Part shown: positions 24,997 to 34,104 of the stretch, piece by piece
Layout: each line of letters opens with the position of its first letter
Position numbering within the stretch: position 1 is the first letter of the stretch
Origin: Planctomycetia bacterium
Lineage (GTDB): Bacteria; Planctomycetota; Planctomycetia; Pirellulales; Thermoguttaceae
Direction of reading: 5' to 3'
Length of the DNA stretch: 34,229 bases
NCBI GenBank assembly: GCA_030539035.1
Contig: JAUNSU010000036.1
Span: 1-34,229 of the forward strand
The notes under the pieces: model-generated
Databases searched by the model: none
Seen by the model: only the letters and a program-made list of their open reading frames with translations
Told to the model about the DNA's origin: nothing
Translations under genes and position numbers: made by a program

Positions 24997-27060
24997 TTGA
25001 CTGGATTATCGATTGATCAGCGGGAACAGATAAGAGACGCAATAGATATTGTCGATCTTGTCGGCCGGGACATTCCTCTCCAGCGACAGGGAAGGATGTA
25101 TGTCGGACGGTGTCCTTGGCATGATGATAAACGGCCCAGCTTGCAGGTCAATCCGGAACGGCAAACGTTCAAATGCTGGGTTTGCAATATAGGAGGAGAT
25201 GTCTTTTCCTATATTATGCAGCGGGACGGATGTGATTTTCGAAAAGCCCTGGAGACCCTTGCCGATTCGGCGGGGATCACCTTGCAGAAAAGTCCTTTTC
25301 GAAAGAAGGGATCTTTTTCCGGGAACGGAAATCAGAACCTTTCCGATCCGAATCCGGAAGTGGATACGAAAATGATTTACGCGGCGCTCGATTGGCTGTC
25401 GCAAAAATATCACGATATTTTTTTGACGGATCCGGAAGCGGAGCCGGCGCGTAAATATGTAAGGGAACGCGGAATCAACGATCAAATGATCGAACAGTTC
25501 CGAATCGGATACGCTCCATTGCGATCGAACTATCTCGTCGATCTGCTCGGAGGAGACCGAAATCGGATTCATGTTCTGGAGCTGGGCGGTGTATTGAGTC
25601 GAAGAGATGAATACAGTTCCTTTTACGATCGATTCCGGGGAAGAGTGATCTTTCCCATTCGGGACAATAATACCCGAACAGTTGCTTTCGGCGGACGGAT
25701 CCTTCCGGACAGTCCCTTGAAAAGCGACGCAAAATATGTGAATTCACCGGAAACCGAGGTTTTTTCGAAATACAAAATGCTGTATGGACTGGATCTCGCC
25801 CGAACATACATACAAAGAACCAAACAGGTATTGATCACCGAAGGATACACCGACTGTATTATGGCCCATCAATACGGTTTTCCCAATGCGGTTGCCGTAC
25901 TGGGAACCGCACTGGGGCCGGAACATGTCAAGATCCTTGATCGCCTGGCTGACCGTATGATCCTTCTGCTCGACGGAGACGAGGCCGGTAAAAAAAGAGC
26001 CCGTGAGGTGCTTCATTTTTTTATCGAACGGGGCGTCGATATGTCGGTTTTAACCTTGCCGGAAGGAAAGGGAAAAGATCCCTGCGAGTTCCTGATTGAA
26101 AACGGTGCGGACGCCTTTGAGGAACTTCTGAAAACCGGACCGGTGGACGCAATGGATCACGCGTTCCGAGCGGCCATTCAGGGAATTGATCTCGATAAGG
26201 ATATTGTTGCATCGACAAGAGCGTTGAACGATCTTTTGGGGATCATCGCGCTTTTCCCGGCGGGAACAGGAAAAACAAACGATCCGGTCCGCCTCCGAAT
26301 GGAGCGAACGATCCAGCGTTTTTCGCAGCGTTTTCGAATTCGGGAAGAAGAAGTCCGAAAACGAATTCGGGAACTTCGGCAGCAGAATACAAAAAGAACC
26401 TATTCCTGGGACAGGGAAGAAAAGAACGAACCCCGGGAACCGGTTGTCCTGTCCGATCGGGACAGAAATACCTATCCGATCGGGGGGAGTGAAAACGACA
26501 ATGATTCCCAGCTGAAGATCGACTTTGAAGGTTTTTCAAAAGAGATCTGGAAGGATGAGGCTCTTCTTCCGACGCAGTTGGAAAAAGATTTTTTGGAATT
26601 CTGGTTTGTCTTTCCGAACTGTTTTGCGGAGATGAGCGCGAGGATTCCGATCGATCTGCTCCGATCGCCTGTTTCCCGGCAGATTTTTCGACTGGGACTT
26701 GCGATCGTTCAAAGCGGACGAACACCGACATTTGAGCGGATTTTGATCCGATACGAAGACGCCGACATGAAGAATTTTTTGATCGGGATCGACGAATCGG
26801 CATCGGAGAAAGATCTTGCGGACCGTTTTTCGGGGAATGATCTCCGGGAACGGTTAAAAGAGGACATACTGGCCGGATTCGATCGAAGAAGGATCGAACT
26901 GGAACAGCCGAAAAAAATCAACCAGCTGCGCGATGGAGAGCTCAGCGGGGATGAAGAAATGAAGAAGCTGCTGGAACTTCAGCAGCTTTTGATAGAGAAA
27001 CAAAAGACTCGAACCGGTGGAACGGTTTTCATGGAAGAAGACCGGCCGGAACCGAGGTGA
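24997..27060 (+). CDS. dnaG: DNA primase
   Basis: 687 residues using a TTG start at 24997; the protein aligns with the usual DnaG N-terminus from there (DAIDIVDLVGRDIPL) and no ATG lies nearby upstream. It makes RNA primers for replication. The zinc-binding CHC2 domain has Cys39, His42, Cys60 and Cys63. The catalytic core follows, with the YDRFRGRVIFPIRD motif near residue 210 and the Toprim centre with Glu282 in ITEGYTD and Asp326/Asp328 in LLDGDEAGKKR. The C-terminal part (about 430-687) is the helicase-interaction region and is poorly conserved. The rare start and long leader suggest low translation. rpoD follows on the same strand after about 300 bases. Confidence 0.97.
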   Translation: MTGLSIDQREQIRDAIDIVDLVGRDIPLQRQGRMYVGRCPWHDDKRPSLQVNPERQTFKCWVCNIGGDVFSYIMQRDGCDFRKALETLADSAGITLQKSPFRKKGSFSGNGNQNLSDPNPEVDTKMIYAALDWLSQKYHDIFLTDPEAEPARKYVRERGINDQMIEQFRIGYAPLRSNYLVDLLGGDRNRIHVLELGGVLSRRDEYSSFYDRFRGRVIFPIRDNNTRTVAFGGRILPDSPLKSDAKYVNSPETEVFSKYKMLYGLDLARTYIQRTKQVLITEGYTDCIMAHQYGFPNAVAVLGTALGPEHVKILDRLADRMILLLDGDEAGKKRAREVLHFFIERGVDMSVLTLPEGKGKDPCEFLIENGADAFEELLKTGPVDAMDHAFRAAIQGIDLDKDIVASTRALNDLLGIIALFPAGTGKTNDPVRLRMERTIQRFSQRFRIREEEVRKRIRELRQQNTKRTYSWDREEKNEPREPVVLSDRDRNTYPIGGSENDNDSQLKIDFEGFSKEIWKDEALLPTQLEKDFLEFWFVFPNCFAEMSARIPIDLLRSPVSRQIFRLGLAIVQSGRTPTFERILIRYEDADMKNFLIGIDESASEKDLADRFSGNDLRERLKEDILAGFDRRRIELEQPKKINQLRDGELSGDEEMKKLLELQQLLIEKQKTRTGGTVFMEEDRPEPR

Positions 27061-27358
27061 TTTTCAAGATCCGTTTTTCCGGATTTTCTGTTTTTCATCA
27101 TGAAGTCGAAAGCAGAAAAAAAAGAAAACAGACCAAGGATTGCAAGAAGATCACGCGATTGGAGAGCGATACTCCCTGGTGAAAGATCACGGTATCTTTC
27201 TTTCCTTTATTATTATCGTCCGAAATTTTTCGGTGATCCATCGAAAAAGAATGGAATTCGGAATTTTGATCATAAAAAGGAAAAGAAACCGGATCGCATC
27301 GAATGGAATCGGAGTACTGCTTTCCCCAATGTCAAGGATGACGAAAAGGAGAGCTTTC

Positions 27359-29116
27359 GTGTCAAGAATGGATTCATTTGCTTTTGAACCTGAACTTCAA
27401 GAACTTTACAACAGGGGCAAACAGCAGGGACATTTGACTTATCAGGAAATCATCAGCCATTTTCAAAGCGAGCAGATCACGGAGACTCCATGGTTTTCCG
27501 ATTGGCTTGCAATGCTCGATGAAGAAGGAATTGAGCTTTTTTACGAAGAGCCTGAGAACGACTTTCTGGAGTATTTTTCCGCCGTCGATGAAGAGGAAGA
27601 ACAGCCGCGGAAAACTCATGAAGATCCCATTCCGGTCATTTTGGAATCGCAGGAACAGATCACATCGCCCGCACAGATCCCCGCCGCAATCAGCGCTCTC
27701 TTCGAACAGGAAGAGAATGGACGGTGGAGCAGCGATCCGATCCGTCTTTACATGAACGAACTTGCGGAAATTCCGCTTCTCACACAGGAAGAAGAAGTGG
27801 TTTTTTCGAAAAAGATCGAGATCTCGCGCCGCAAATTCCGCAAAGCGGTTATTGAATCCCCTTTCGCTATTGGCGCCTGCGTTCAAATACTTGAAAAAGT
27901 CCTTCATCATGAAGCGGCATTTGACCGAACGATCAAAAAGTCGATCATGGATCAGTGCACGAAAGATGAAATTCTCCGGCGAATGCCCGCGAACCTTGAT
28001 ACATTGAAAAAAATGCTCGAAAAGATCCGTTCCGATTATTCCGTTCGGGTCGGAAAAACGACAGGATCCCCGGCACTTGCGGCGCAAAAACACGGAGACA
28101 CCCTCCGCCGCCGAAAGTGTGCGGTTCTGATCGAAGAACTCTGTCTGCGCAACCGACAAATCCATACAATCATGTCGCAAATGATCCATTATTCCTGCCG
28201 GATCGATGAATTGATCGATACCCTCGTAAACGGACAATCAGCGGGAATGCGCACCAACCGCAAGCAGAACTTGAAGACCGAACTTCACAAACTGATCCAT
28301 CTGGTTCAGGAAAGCCCGGCCAAATTGCGCAAACGAATCGCACAAATCGATAAATACCGGCGGGAATACGAAGAAGCCAAAAGTGAACTCTCCCGGCGCA
28401 ATCTCCGTCTGGTCGTCTCCATCGCGAAAAAATTCCGAAATCGCGGGATGAATTTTCTCGATTTGATCCAGGAAGGCAATACCGGATTGATGCGCGCCGC
28501 CGATAAATTCGAATATCGGCGCGGATACAAATTTTCAACCTACGCAACATGGTGGATCCGACAGGCGATCACACGCGCCATTTCCGAACAGGCCCGAACG
28601 ATTCGGCTTCCGGTCCATATGATCGAAGAAATTACCCGTCTCCGCCATTTCCAAAAAGCGTATTTCCAGAACAACGGGTGCAATCCTTCGATCGAAGTCC
28701 TTGCCCGAATGGCCGATATGGATGTCGAAGATGCCCGAAAGATCCTCATGATGGGATCTTCCCCGTTGAGCCTCGAACATCCCGTCGGAGAAATGGAAGA
28801 CAATACCTTCGGCGAATTCCTTTCCGATACCAGTACACGCCGCCCCGAAAAATCTGCTTCCAATTCCATGCTTCGAAAAGAGATCGAAAAAGTATTGACA
28901 ACACTCACTCCGCGGGAAAGGGACATTATCCGCCTCCGATACGGACTGGACAACGGATACATGTATACATTGGAAGAAGTCGGGCGGATCTTCGACGTTA
29001 CCCGGGAACGGGTGCGGCAGATCGAAGCCAAAGCGGTCCAAAAACTCCAGATGCCTTGCCGATCCGGGAAGCTCGCCGGTTTTCTCGAAGAAGCATGCGA
29101 ACTGGTGGAAAATTGA
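27359..29116 (+). CDS. rpoD: RNA polymerase primary sigma factor (RpoD, sigma-70)
   Basis: 585 residues from the GTG at 27359, chosen because AAGGAG ends 7 bases upstream; the ATG at 27368 would be 16 bases away, and the frame remains open to 27140 without homologous sequence. It directs RNA polymerase to housekeeping promoters. Order: acidic N-terminal region 1.1 (1-90), region 1.2 ([16 protein letters not shown], about 126), a long non-conserved helical insert (about 150-340), region 2 ([20 protein letters not shown] to [15 protein letters not shown], about 347-415), region 3, and region 4 with its helix-turn-helix ([20 protein letters not shown], about 540-560). This full set marks a group 1 sigma. 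The 298 bases before it hold no gene and no promoter I can defend, so it may be read from dnaG. Confidence 0.97.
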   Translation: MSRMDSFAFEPELQELYNRGKQQGHLTYQEIISHFQSEQITETPWFSDWLAMLDEEGIELFYEEPENDFLEYFSAVDEEEEQPRKTHEDPIPVILESQEQITSPAQIPAAISALFEQEENGRWSSDPIRLYMNELAEIPLLTQEEEVVFSKKIEISRRKFRKAVIESPFAIGACVQILEKVLHHEAAFDRTIKKSIMDQCTKDEILRRMPANLDTLKKMLEKIRSDYSVRVGKTTGSPALAAQKHGDTLRRRKCAVLIEELCLRNRQIHTIMSQMIHYSCRIDELIDTLVNGQSAGMRTNRKQNLKTELHKLIHLVQESPAKLRKRIAQIDKYRREYEEAKSELSRRNLRLVVSIAKKFRNRGMNFLDLIQEGNTGLMRAADKFEYRRGYKFSTYATWWIRQAITRAISEQARTIRLPVHMIEEITRLRHFQKAYFQNNGCNPSIEVLARMADMDVEDARKILMMGSSPLSLEHPVGEMEDNTFGEFLSDTSTRRPEKSASNSMLRKEIEKVLTTLTPRERDIIRLRYGLDNGYMYTLEEVGRIFDVTRERVRQIEAKAVQKLQMPCRSGKLAGFLEEACELVEN

Positions 29117-29141
29117 TATATCAGGTTTCTCCTTAATCGTT

Positions 29142-29201
29142 TCGAAAATTCTCCGATCCTTCCCTTCTCCTTTGCGGGAAGAAAGGATCGGGGATTTTCG
29201 A
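29142..29201 (+). terminator. Long hairpin after rpoD, probable terminator or attenuator
   Basis: Arms of about 23 bases, beginning TCGAAAAT and CTCCGATCC (29142-29164) and ending in GGATCGGGG and ATTTTCGA (29176-29201), pair around an 11-base loop with small bulges. The T-rich bases lie inside the outer stem rather than after it, so termination strength is uncertain. It separates rpoD from the TPR lipoprotein gene. Confidence 0.5.
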
Positions 29202-29253
29202 GATCGAAAAACAATCAAAATCGATTGATCAAACAAATTGTATTGAACCTCCC

Positions 29254-29961
29254 ATGAAAGCACATGGACAAATGAATACCATATTGACTGCGCTGCAAAA
29301 TTTTGATCGAAAAAGAAAAAAGGTCTTTCCCGGATCGTTCCTTGTTCTTCTGATGGTTCTGATCCTTTTCGCCGGATGCAGTCCGGAAAGCAAGCTGGAC
29401 GTTCGCGCCTTAACCGCGTCGGGCGATAAAGCGATGGATGAAAGAAGCTGGGGACAGGCGATCGATGAATACTCAAAGATCTTAACGGAAAATCCGAACA
29501 ACGGATCCATCCTGTATCGACGCGCCGCCGCGTATCTCGCAAAGGCAAAAGATCATTACAATCTCGCGGAAGCGGCGGTAAACAAAAACGAGATCACAAC
29601 GGCGGAAGAAGAAGCTAAAAATGCCGATCTGAACTTCGGCAAAGCGGAATCCGATGCCCGGGAAGCGATCAAGTTCAATGCGAACGATGCGAACACGTGG
29701 TATGTCCTCGGCTGCATTTACATCTATCAGGGCGAATGGCGCGGCGCGATCGATTCGTTTACCCGATGCACCAAGATCCGGCCAAAAGATCCTTTCGCCT
29801 GGCAGCGGCGCGGAGAGGTCTTTGAACATACCGGCGACAACGCAAGCGCACTGATCGATTTCCGAAAAGCCGCCGAACTCGGATACAGAACTCCGGACGC
29901 CGAGAAAAAAAAGGAATCCAAAGGGGCCAAAAAATCCCGGGATTCCCAAAAAAGCAAATAA
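29254..29961 (+). CDS. TPR-repeat lipoprotein
   Basis: 235 residues from the ATG at 29254, or 229 from 29272; no strong ribosome site decides. A lipoprotein signal (hydrophobic FLVLLMVLILFAG) ends with Cys42 in LFAGC. At least three tetratricopeptide-like units follow: about 55-90 (GDKAMDERSWGQAIDEYSKI), 115-155, and 160-210 (NTWYVLGCIYIYQGEWRGAI, PFAWQRRGEVFEHTGD), each with the expected small and aromatic positions. The C-terminus is basic (KKKESKGAKKSRDSQKSK). TPR lipoproteins act as scaffolds for envelope complexes; the partner is unknown. It follows rpoD after 137 bases containing a long hairpin and converges with hisD. Confidence 0.85.
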   Translation: MKAHGQMNTILTALQNFDRKRKKVFPGSFLVLLMVLILFAGCSPESKLDVRALTASGDKAMDERSWGQAIDEYSKILTENPNNGSILYRRAAAYLAKAKDHYNLAEAAVNKNEITTAEEEAKNADLNFGKAESDAREAIKFNANDANTWYVLGCIYIYQGEWRGAIDSFTRCTKIRPKDPFAWQRRGEVFEHTGDNASALIDFRKAAELGYRTPDAEKKKESKGAKKSRDSQKSK

Positions 29962-30000
29962 AGCCCCTTCCCAAAAACATTGAAAAGGGGATCTCCGTTA

Positions 30001-31362
30001 TTAATCTTTTGTCCGCATTTCAACGCTTTCGCGATGTGCGGTCAATCCTTCGATCGATGAGATCTGATAGACATCCGGAGCAAGTTTTTTCAAGCCGGAC
30101 TGATCGAAGTGAAGAATACTGTTCGCACGAAGAAAATCATTACAGGTCAATCCGGAAGAGAATCGGGCCGTTCCGCTCGTAGGAAGAACGTGCGAAGGAC
30201 CTGCTGCGTAATCTCCCAAAGCAACAGGAGTATAATTCCCCAGAAAGATCGCGCCGGCGCAGGAGATTTTATCCGCCAGCTCCTCGGCATTTTTCGTCGC
30301 AATATGCAAATGCTCCGGGGCAATCGCGTCCGTAAGACGGCAAGCCTCTTCCTGATCGTTCGCGAGAATCACCGCACCGTAATCTTCCAGCGATTGACGG
30401 GCAAGCGGTCCCCGGTCAATTCGGTCGATTTCCCGTTCAATCGCTTCAACCGCTTTTTTCAGAGCATTCTCATTCCATCCGATCAAAATACTCGCGCCGG
30501 GCGCATGTTCCGCTTGCGCAAGCATATCATACGCGGTATAATCCGTTCTTGTTGATTCATCGACGATTACGACCACCTCGCTCGGTCCGGCAATGGAATC
30601 GATATCCGTTTCCCCGAACACATGCCGCTTGGCAAGAGCAACGAAAAGATTTCCCGGACCGACAATTTTATCGACTCGGGCAATTCCCTCGACTCCATAG
30701 GCAAAAGCGGCAACGCCTTGCGCTCCACCCATCCGATAGACTTCGGTAATTCCAAGTTCCCGGCAAGCGGCGAGCAAATAGGGATTATAAGATCCGTTGG
30801 GGGTCGGCGGGGCCATTACGGCGATCTCTTTCACTCCGGCAACCTGTGCGGGAATCGCGGTCATCAGGAGCGAGGAGGGATAAGCCGCCGCTCCGCCTGG
30901 AACACAAATTCCAACTCGGCGAAGGGGACGATAGCGTTCCTTCAACCAGCCGCCGGGCCGATCCAAATGGACATCATGATGAAGAATCGCCGTTTGAAAT
31001 TCCGCAATATTATTCCGGATATTACGGACGGAATCAAGAAAAGCCGATTCGACCGTTTTATGGGCTTTTTCGAATTCTTCGGCGGGAACCCGAATTTGAT
31101 CGGCGGACAGTTCGGCCCGATCAATTCGGCGAGAATAGTCCAAAAGCGCGGAAATTCCATTTTCAGCAACCTCCGAACAGACTTTTTCGACGATTTCCTG
31201 AGGAGACAAAGGAGCGCCGAAGATCTCGATCGTCCGTTGTTTTCCAGACGCGCTCACGATATTTCCCTTGGGACTCAATCGACGGCGAAGAGCGGCCATT
31301 TCCTTGCGAATATCACTCTTTGTGCTGTCGATCCATTTTATTTTTAATTGGTTTTGACTCAT
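30001..31362 (-). CDS. hisD: Histidinol dehydrogenase
   Basis: 453 residues from the ATG at 31362 (MSQNQLK); a further 21 upstream codons are open but look like untranslated promoter sequence. It oxidises L-histidinol to L-histidine with two NAD+, the last two steps of histidine synthesis, and binds zinc. Diagnostic motifs: PGGAAAYPSSLLMTAIPAQV, VDKIVGPGNLFVALAKRHVF, IAGPSEVVVIVDE, the catalytic Glu350-His351 pair in APEHLHIAT, and TSGTARFSSGLTCNDFLR. Length is slightly above the usual 430-440. It stands alone between a convergent TPR lipoprotein gene and a divergent zinc-ribbon protein gene; hisF is elsewhere, so his genes are scattered. A weak CCCCTT/AAGGGG hairpin (29964-29990) lies between the convergent stops. 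Confidence 0.97.
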   Translation of the reverse strand: MSQNQLKIKWIDSTKSDIRKEMAALRRRLSPKGNIVSASGKQRTIEIFGAPLSPQEIVEKVCSEVAENGISALLDYSRRIDRAELSADQIRVPAEEFEKAHKTVESAFLDSVRNIRNNIAEFQTAILHHDVHLDRPGGWLKERYRPLRRVGICVPGGAAAYPSSLLMTAIPAQVAGVKEIAVMAPPTPNGSYNPYLLAACRELGITEVYRMGGAQGVAAFAYGVEGIARVDKIVGPGNLFVALAKRHVFGETDIDSIAGPSEVVVIVDESTRTDYTAYDMLAQAEHAPGASILIGWNENALKKAVEAIEREIDRIDRGPLARQSLEDYGAVILANDQEEACRLTDAIAPEHLHIATKNAEELADKISCAGAIFLGNYTPVALGDYAAGPSHVLPTSGTARFSSGLTCNDFLRANSILHFDQSGLKKLAPDVYQISSIEGLTAHRESVEMRTKD

Positions 31363-31501
31363 GGGTAAAAATCCGGTATAATAGAGTAAAGGGATTGATG
31401 GAAAAAAAACAGATCTTTTCCTCAAAGTATACCTGATTGGTATTGAAAGGCAATGGATCCCCCTGTCAAGGAACCCTTGGAAAAAGGAAGATTACTGTCT
31501 T

Positions 31502-33841
31502 ATGAGTAAAATAGTGTACGAAATTACGTGTCCAACATGCGAATCGCGGTTTACGGTCGATGATCCGGAACTTGCGGGCCAAATCATTGCCTGTCCTTCC
31601 TGCGGAAGCATGATGATGGTCTCTTTACCCGAAGTTCCGGCCGATCCCAAGCCTGCGGATCCCAATTTTCATACAGATGATCTCTCTGTAAACGATCCGC
31701 GCGGCAACGAATTTATCGCAAACGGGCAAAGTTCCTCCCCGTCGGCGGACAAATTTCAGGAAGATGATGATCTCTCCGCTTCGTCGATCGAGATCGTATC
31801 CGAAAATACCGCTTCTTTCGAACTGCCGGACTGTATTAAGGGCGGGCCTCTTACTGCGCCGCCGATTTTAGCGGATTCCAATCATCCCGATCACGCTTTG
31901 CTCAACGCCGAATTTGAAAAAAATTTCGGACTTCCTTCGAAAAATGAACTGAGAGAACCTCCTGTACTCGGCAAGGATTACGAGGAACTGAAGCCGCCTG
32001 TTCTGGATGAGGAAGAACTCTCCTCCTCTTCCATTTTTGCGGAAGTCAATGATGCTCCTCCTAAAATCATTTCCATTGAAAAGGAAAACGCCGTTGCCGC
32101 GCAAACGGATCCGGAAAATCGTCCCCAGCTTTTCCGCCCCCTTTTTGCCGTTCTTTCGGGACTCGTCGTTTCCCTCCTCATTTTTATCGGTTTTTTACTC
32201 ATAAGAGGCGGGAATCCCGAAAACGCGGAAACCGCAATGGTTCCTCCAGTTTCTGAAGCCCCGAAGGATCAGAATCCCTCAACGGAAAGTTCCCTTCCGA
32301 ATGTAAAAACAGAACCAAAAACGGATCCTTCCCCCGAAAAACCTGCTTCCCCTGAACAAAAAGGCCTGGTTTCCCCGACGGATCCAATGCAGACGGAATC
32401 GAAAACAGCACCTGCGGAAGAAGAGAAAGGAAAACCGGAGAATCCCTCGGTTCCGAAAGATCCGGATGATCCGTCGCCAAGCGCTCCATTGGCAACAGAA
32501 AAGGCCCCCTCCCCTGCTCCCAAAACGACCGAGGTAAAATCGGAAGAAAAAGAATTGGCGGAAAACGAAGCCGATGAAAAAAAGGAATTCGTGGAAACGA
32601 CATTAACGACGCAAACATCGATCCAAAAGATCCTTCCGACATTGAAAAAAGAAATCGCCCCGATTGATCTGGAAGCCGGTTTAAAGATCTCGATTCCCAA
32701 GTGCGATTTTGCCGGAAATAAACTTTCCGATGTTTTTCGGGTCCTGTCGGGCCTGTCCGGTGTTCCGATCGGATTTGATCTCTCCTGCTTTGAACTCATA
32801 CGAGGATCGGCGATTTCTACCGTCGATCTTCATTTGGGACCGGCAGCAGTCGAAGAGATCCTTGCTAAAATTGCCGATCTGCTTCATCTTGAGATCCGAA
32901 AAGATAAAAGCGGGATCCTGTTCACTCTTCCGGACGCGAAAAAAACCGTTTTTGAGAAAAAGGAATACACGATCGACGGACTTCTTGCCGAACAGACGAC
33001 AGGAGCGATCAAAGTCCAGCATGAAGACGGAATTCTTTCCTCTCCTCTTCCTGCGAATGAGCTTTCCCTTGCGCTTGAGGAACTGATCGATCCGCCTTCC
33101 TGGAAAAAGAACGGAGGAAAAGGAAAAATTCTGATCGCCAATAAAAAAATGGAGATCGAACAGACGGCCCTGAATCATTATCGAATTGAACTCTTTTTGG
33201 AACATCTTCGGCAATTCCGCGCGATTACCGGCAAGTCGAATTTATCCAAAGAGGAAAGGGTCCCTGAACTGTTCGGCTGGGAAACGCTTTCCGCTCCGAT
33301 TTCCCTGAACTATCTGGAACCGGTTCCTTTTCTGGAAACGATTCTCCTTCTGGAGCAGAAAAAAGATCTTCGTGTTTTTATCGACTATTCCGCACTGAGG
33401 GAAGAAGGGATCGATCTGGATACTCCGGTAATTGTTCGAATCAATAATGGAACGATCGATCAGGTTTTGAACGCCTTATTGACTCCATTGCATTTAACGT
33501 ATATTATTCTGGGAAAGCAGACCCTTCTGATTACATCCTCGGAGATCGCGAATTCTTATAAAACGCTGGAGCTGCATCTTTACCGCCTTCCGGAAGAAAA
33601 AAAACTGGAGGATACTGTTCTTCAGAACTATATCAAACGGCTTCAGGCGGAGAATGCACCGGGGTCGTGGTTGGATCGCAAAAAACCGGACCCCGAAAAG
33701 GCCAGTATTACAGCAGATCCGGAATCCGGATTCCTTCTGATCCGGCAATCCCAGCCTGTTCAGCGAATGATTCGGCAATGGATCGAGAGAAATCCATCCG
33801 ATAAAATTTCAACAGAAAAGACAGGAACGAACAGCAAATAG
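31502..33841 (+). CDS. Zinc-ribbon membrane protein with two secretin-N/STN-like domains
   Basis: 779 residues; ATG at 31502 with AAGGAAG about 11 bases upstream. A cytoplasmic zinc ribbon has Cys10, Cys13, Cys30 and Cys33 (CPTC and CPSC). An acidic Ser-rich linker leads to one membrane segment at about residues 213-235, then a Pro/Glu/Lys-rich presumed periplasmic linker (240-385). Two regions resemble the short N-terminal domains of secretins and TonB receptors (STN): about 395-480 (ISIPKCDFAGNKLSDVFRVL, with DLHLGPAAVEEILAKIADL) and about 598-690 (PISLNYLEPVPFLETILLLE, with VRINNGTIDQVLNALLTPL). No barrel follows, so it is not itself a secretin. The layout suggests a link between a cytoplasmic partner and an envelope complex. 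STN labels are by eye. Confidence 0.75.
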   Translation: MSKIVYEITCPTCESRFTVDDPELAGQIIACPSCGSMMMVSLPEVPADPKPADPNFHTDDLSVNDPRGNEFIANGQSSSPSADKFQEDDDLSASSIEIVSENTASFELPDCIKGGPLTAPPILADSNHPDHALLNAEFEKNFGLPSKNELREPPVLGKDYEELKPPVLDEEELSSSSIFAEVNDAPPKIISIEKENAVAAQTDPENRPQLFRPLFAVLSGLVVSLLIFIGFLLIRGGNPENAETAMVPPVSEAPKDQNPSTESSLPNVKTEPKTDPSPEKPASPEQKGLVSPTDPMQTESKTAPAEEEKGKPENPSVPKDPDDPSPSAPLATEKAPSPAPKTTEVKSEEKELAENEADEKKEFVETTLTTQTSIQKILPTLKKEIAPIDLEAGLKISIPKCDFAGNKLSDVFRVLSGLSGVPIGFDLSCFELIRGSAISTVDLHLGPAAVEEILAKIADLLHLEIRKDKSGILFTLPDAKKTVFEKKEYTIDGLLAEQTTGAIKVQHEDGILSSPLPANELSLALEELIDPPSWKKNGGKGKILIANKKMEIEQTALNHYRIELFLEHLRQFRAITGKSNLSKEERVPELFGWETLSAPISLNYLEPVPFLETILLLEQKKDLRVFIDYSALREEGIDLDTPVIVRINNGTIDQVLNALLTPLHLTYIILGKQTLLITSSEIANSYKTLELHLYRLPEEKKLEDTVLQNYIKRLQAENAPGSWLDRKKPDPEKASITADPESGFLLIRQSQPVQRMIRQWIERNPSDKISTEKTGTNSK

Positions 33842-33864
33842 CGGCGAAGATCCCGTTTTAACAA

Positions 33865-34101
33865 TTATTTCGGCGGGAAATTCTGTTCAAATTCCATAAA
33901 AAGATGGACAGGACTTTCCCACCAGTATTTCGTTTCTTCAATCTCAAGTTTCTGATAAAGCGGTGATCGGTAGAATAATCGAAGGGCGTCAAGGGAATCG
34001 AGATCGTGTTTAAGCCGGATTTTTTCCACGATCATTGCGATTTTTCCGCATAGAAGCGCACGAAAAGCCCGCGGACTCAATACAAATTCTTCTGTACTCA
34101 T
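33865..34101 (-). CDS. Small protein of a DUF3990-linked cassette (possible antitoxin-like partner)
   Basis: 78 residues, no signal peptide. It is a compact helical protein with a pattern SLDALRLFYRSPLYQKLEIE, then TKYWWESPVHLFMEFEQ. This resembles small proteins encoded beside DUF3990 genes in gut bacteria (a helix with ALxLFYxS, then an E(T/S)xxxWxxSxxxL segment). It begins 3 bases after the stop of the preceding gene, so the two are translationally coupled. Whether it acts as an antitoxin is inference from the arrangement alone; no experiment on this family is known to me. Confidence 0.65.
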   Translation of the reverse strand: MSTEEFVLSPRAFRALLCGKIAMIVEKIRLKHDLDSLDALRLFYRSPLYQKLEIEETKYWWESPVHLFMEFEQNFPPK

Positions 34102-34104
34102 TGA

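Noticed and set aside
27140..27358. N-terminal extension of RpoD.
   Set aside because: The frame is open but the extra 73 codons do not resemble region 1.1, and AAGGAG is perfectly spaced for the GTG at 27359.
27100..27387. Possible small gene just before rpoD.
   Set aside because: It overlaps the rpoD start in another frame, is Lys/Arg-rich low complexity, and lacks a ribosome site; the 298-base gap is better left as a leader.
28535..29548. Open frame on the minus strand opposite the 3' half of rpoD.
   Set aside because: rpoD regions 2 to 4 are unmistakable; the antisense translation is Arg/Ser-rich without motifs.
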